Part shown: one piece after another, positions 6,206 through 6,388 of the stretch | Layout: each line of letters begins with the position of its first letter | How positions within the stretch are numbered: the first letter of the stretch is position 1 | Source: Halovenus sp. | GTDB taxonomy: Archaea; Halobacteriota; Halobacteria; Halobacteriales; Haloarculaceae | DNA length: 6,388 nucleotides | Direction: 5' to 3' | Assembly (NCBI GenBank): GCA_003551265.1 | Contig: PUMG01000212.1 | Coordinates: 1 to 6,388 of the forward strand | Notes under the pieces: model-generated | Databases searched by the model: none | What the model saw: only the letters and a program-made list of their open reading frames with translations | What the model was told of the DNA's origin: nothing | Position numbers and translations under genes: made by a program

Positions 6206-6388
6206 CGGTCTCTCCCCCGGGCTCCGCTCTGTTGTTCTCCGAACTCCAGGACTGCGTCTGCGGCACCGATCTCTTCGAGGGCTTCGTCTTCGTCACCTTC
6301 GAGGAACGACTCGTATATCGCGATCGTCTCCTCGACTTCGGTGTCGGGAATCTTTCGAATCGCAAAGCCCGCGTGGTTGAGGATGTAA
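6202..6388 (-). CDS. hypC: HypC, chaperone for Fe(CN)2CO delivery (C-terminal part)
   Basis: The reading frame enters from the right edge and stops with TGA at 6204-6202, so the last 61 complete codons are visible. The opening residues YILNHAGFAIRKI match the conserved V-H-A-G-F-A-I-x-K-I of the HypC/HupF/HybG family. An acidic helix follows (VEETIAIYESFLEG). HypC forms a complex with HypD to hold the iron centre and then carries it to the hydrogenase large-subunit precursor. The functionally essential N-terminal Met-Cys lies beyond the window, so activity cannot be judged from this piece. After the conserved domain there is an acidic helix and a short charged tail ending in GARGRDR. The TGA overlaps the hypD ATG, making this the first visible gene of the hypCDEAB operon. 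The reading frame is too short to be obvious without the homology. Confidence 0.9.
   Translation of the reverse strand, partial: YILNHAGFAIRKIPDTEVEETIAIYESFLEGDEDEALEEIGAADAVLEFGEQQSGARGRDR
6211..6218 (-). promoter_or_regulatory. hypD: Shine-Dalgarno motif of hypD
   Basis: The minus strand reads GGGGGAGA here, with GGAG (6215-6212) ending six bases before the hypD ATG. This spacing suits pairing with the archaeal 16S rRNA 3' end. It sits inside the last codons of hypC and supports the chosen start of hypD. Confidence 0.5.

Noticed and set aside
5699..6388. Plus-strand open frame running to the right edge opposite hypD and hypC
   Set aside because: It is antisense to conserved HypD and HypC motifs, and the translation is basic and low-complexity.
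1..6388. CRISPR array, insertion sequence, tRNA or rRNA
   Set aside because: No spaced direct repeats, transposase-like frame, terminal repeats or structured RNA motif could be recognised; almost all of the sequence is coding.

Overview
The window looks like part of the genome of an extremely halophilic archaeon (class Halobacteria). The DNA is GC-rich, and the proteins are short of lysine and heavily loaded with Asp and Glu. HypB reads as the archaeal type (NTGKECHLD and STTEG...KHP motifs). One promoter fits the haloarchaeal leaderless pattern, with a TATA element at -30 to -25 from an ATG. I infer the class from these traits; no rRNA or other marker gene is present.

Every gene I can support is on the minus strand, so the transcription order runs from the right edge to the left. 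The order is hypC (N-terminus beyond the right edge), hypD, hypE, hypA, hypB, a 121-bp gap, hypF, a 110-bp gap, and then the first 59 codons of an FAD-linked oxidase (GlcD / D-lactate dehydrogenase-like) that runs off the left edge. hypC/hypD, hypD/hypE and hypA/hypB overlap by 4 bases (ATGA), and hypE/hypA are separated by one base. hypCDEAB is therefore one tightly coupled operon. hypF and the oxidase may each have their own promoter.

Together the six Hyp proteins make up the known machinery for building the NiFe(CN)2CO centre of [NiFe]-hydrogenases. HypF activates carbamoyl phosphate and passes the carbamoyl group to the C-terminal cysteine of HypE. HypE dehydrates it to a thiocyanate. HypC and HypD assemble the Fe(CN)2CO unit. 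HypA and HypB then deliver nickel. All the key catalytic motifs are intact, so the set looks functional. No hydrogenase structural gene and no maturation endopeptidase lies in the window; they are probably nearby, beyond hypC or elsewhere in the genome.

There is no evidence here for a wholly new system. The points most worth a second look are a complete hydrogenase maturation set in a haloarchaeon (uncommon in that class), an unusual N-terminal extension and two His-rich segments in HypB, an operator-like inverted repeat between the TATA element and the start codon of the oxidase gene, and a stem-loop between hypB and hypF.
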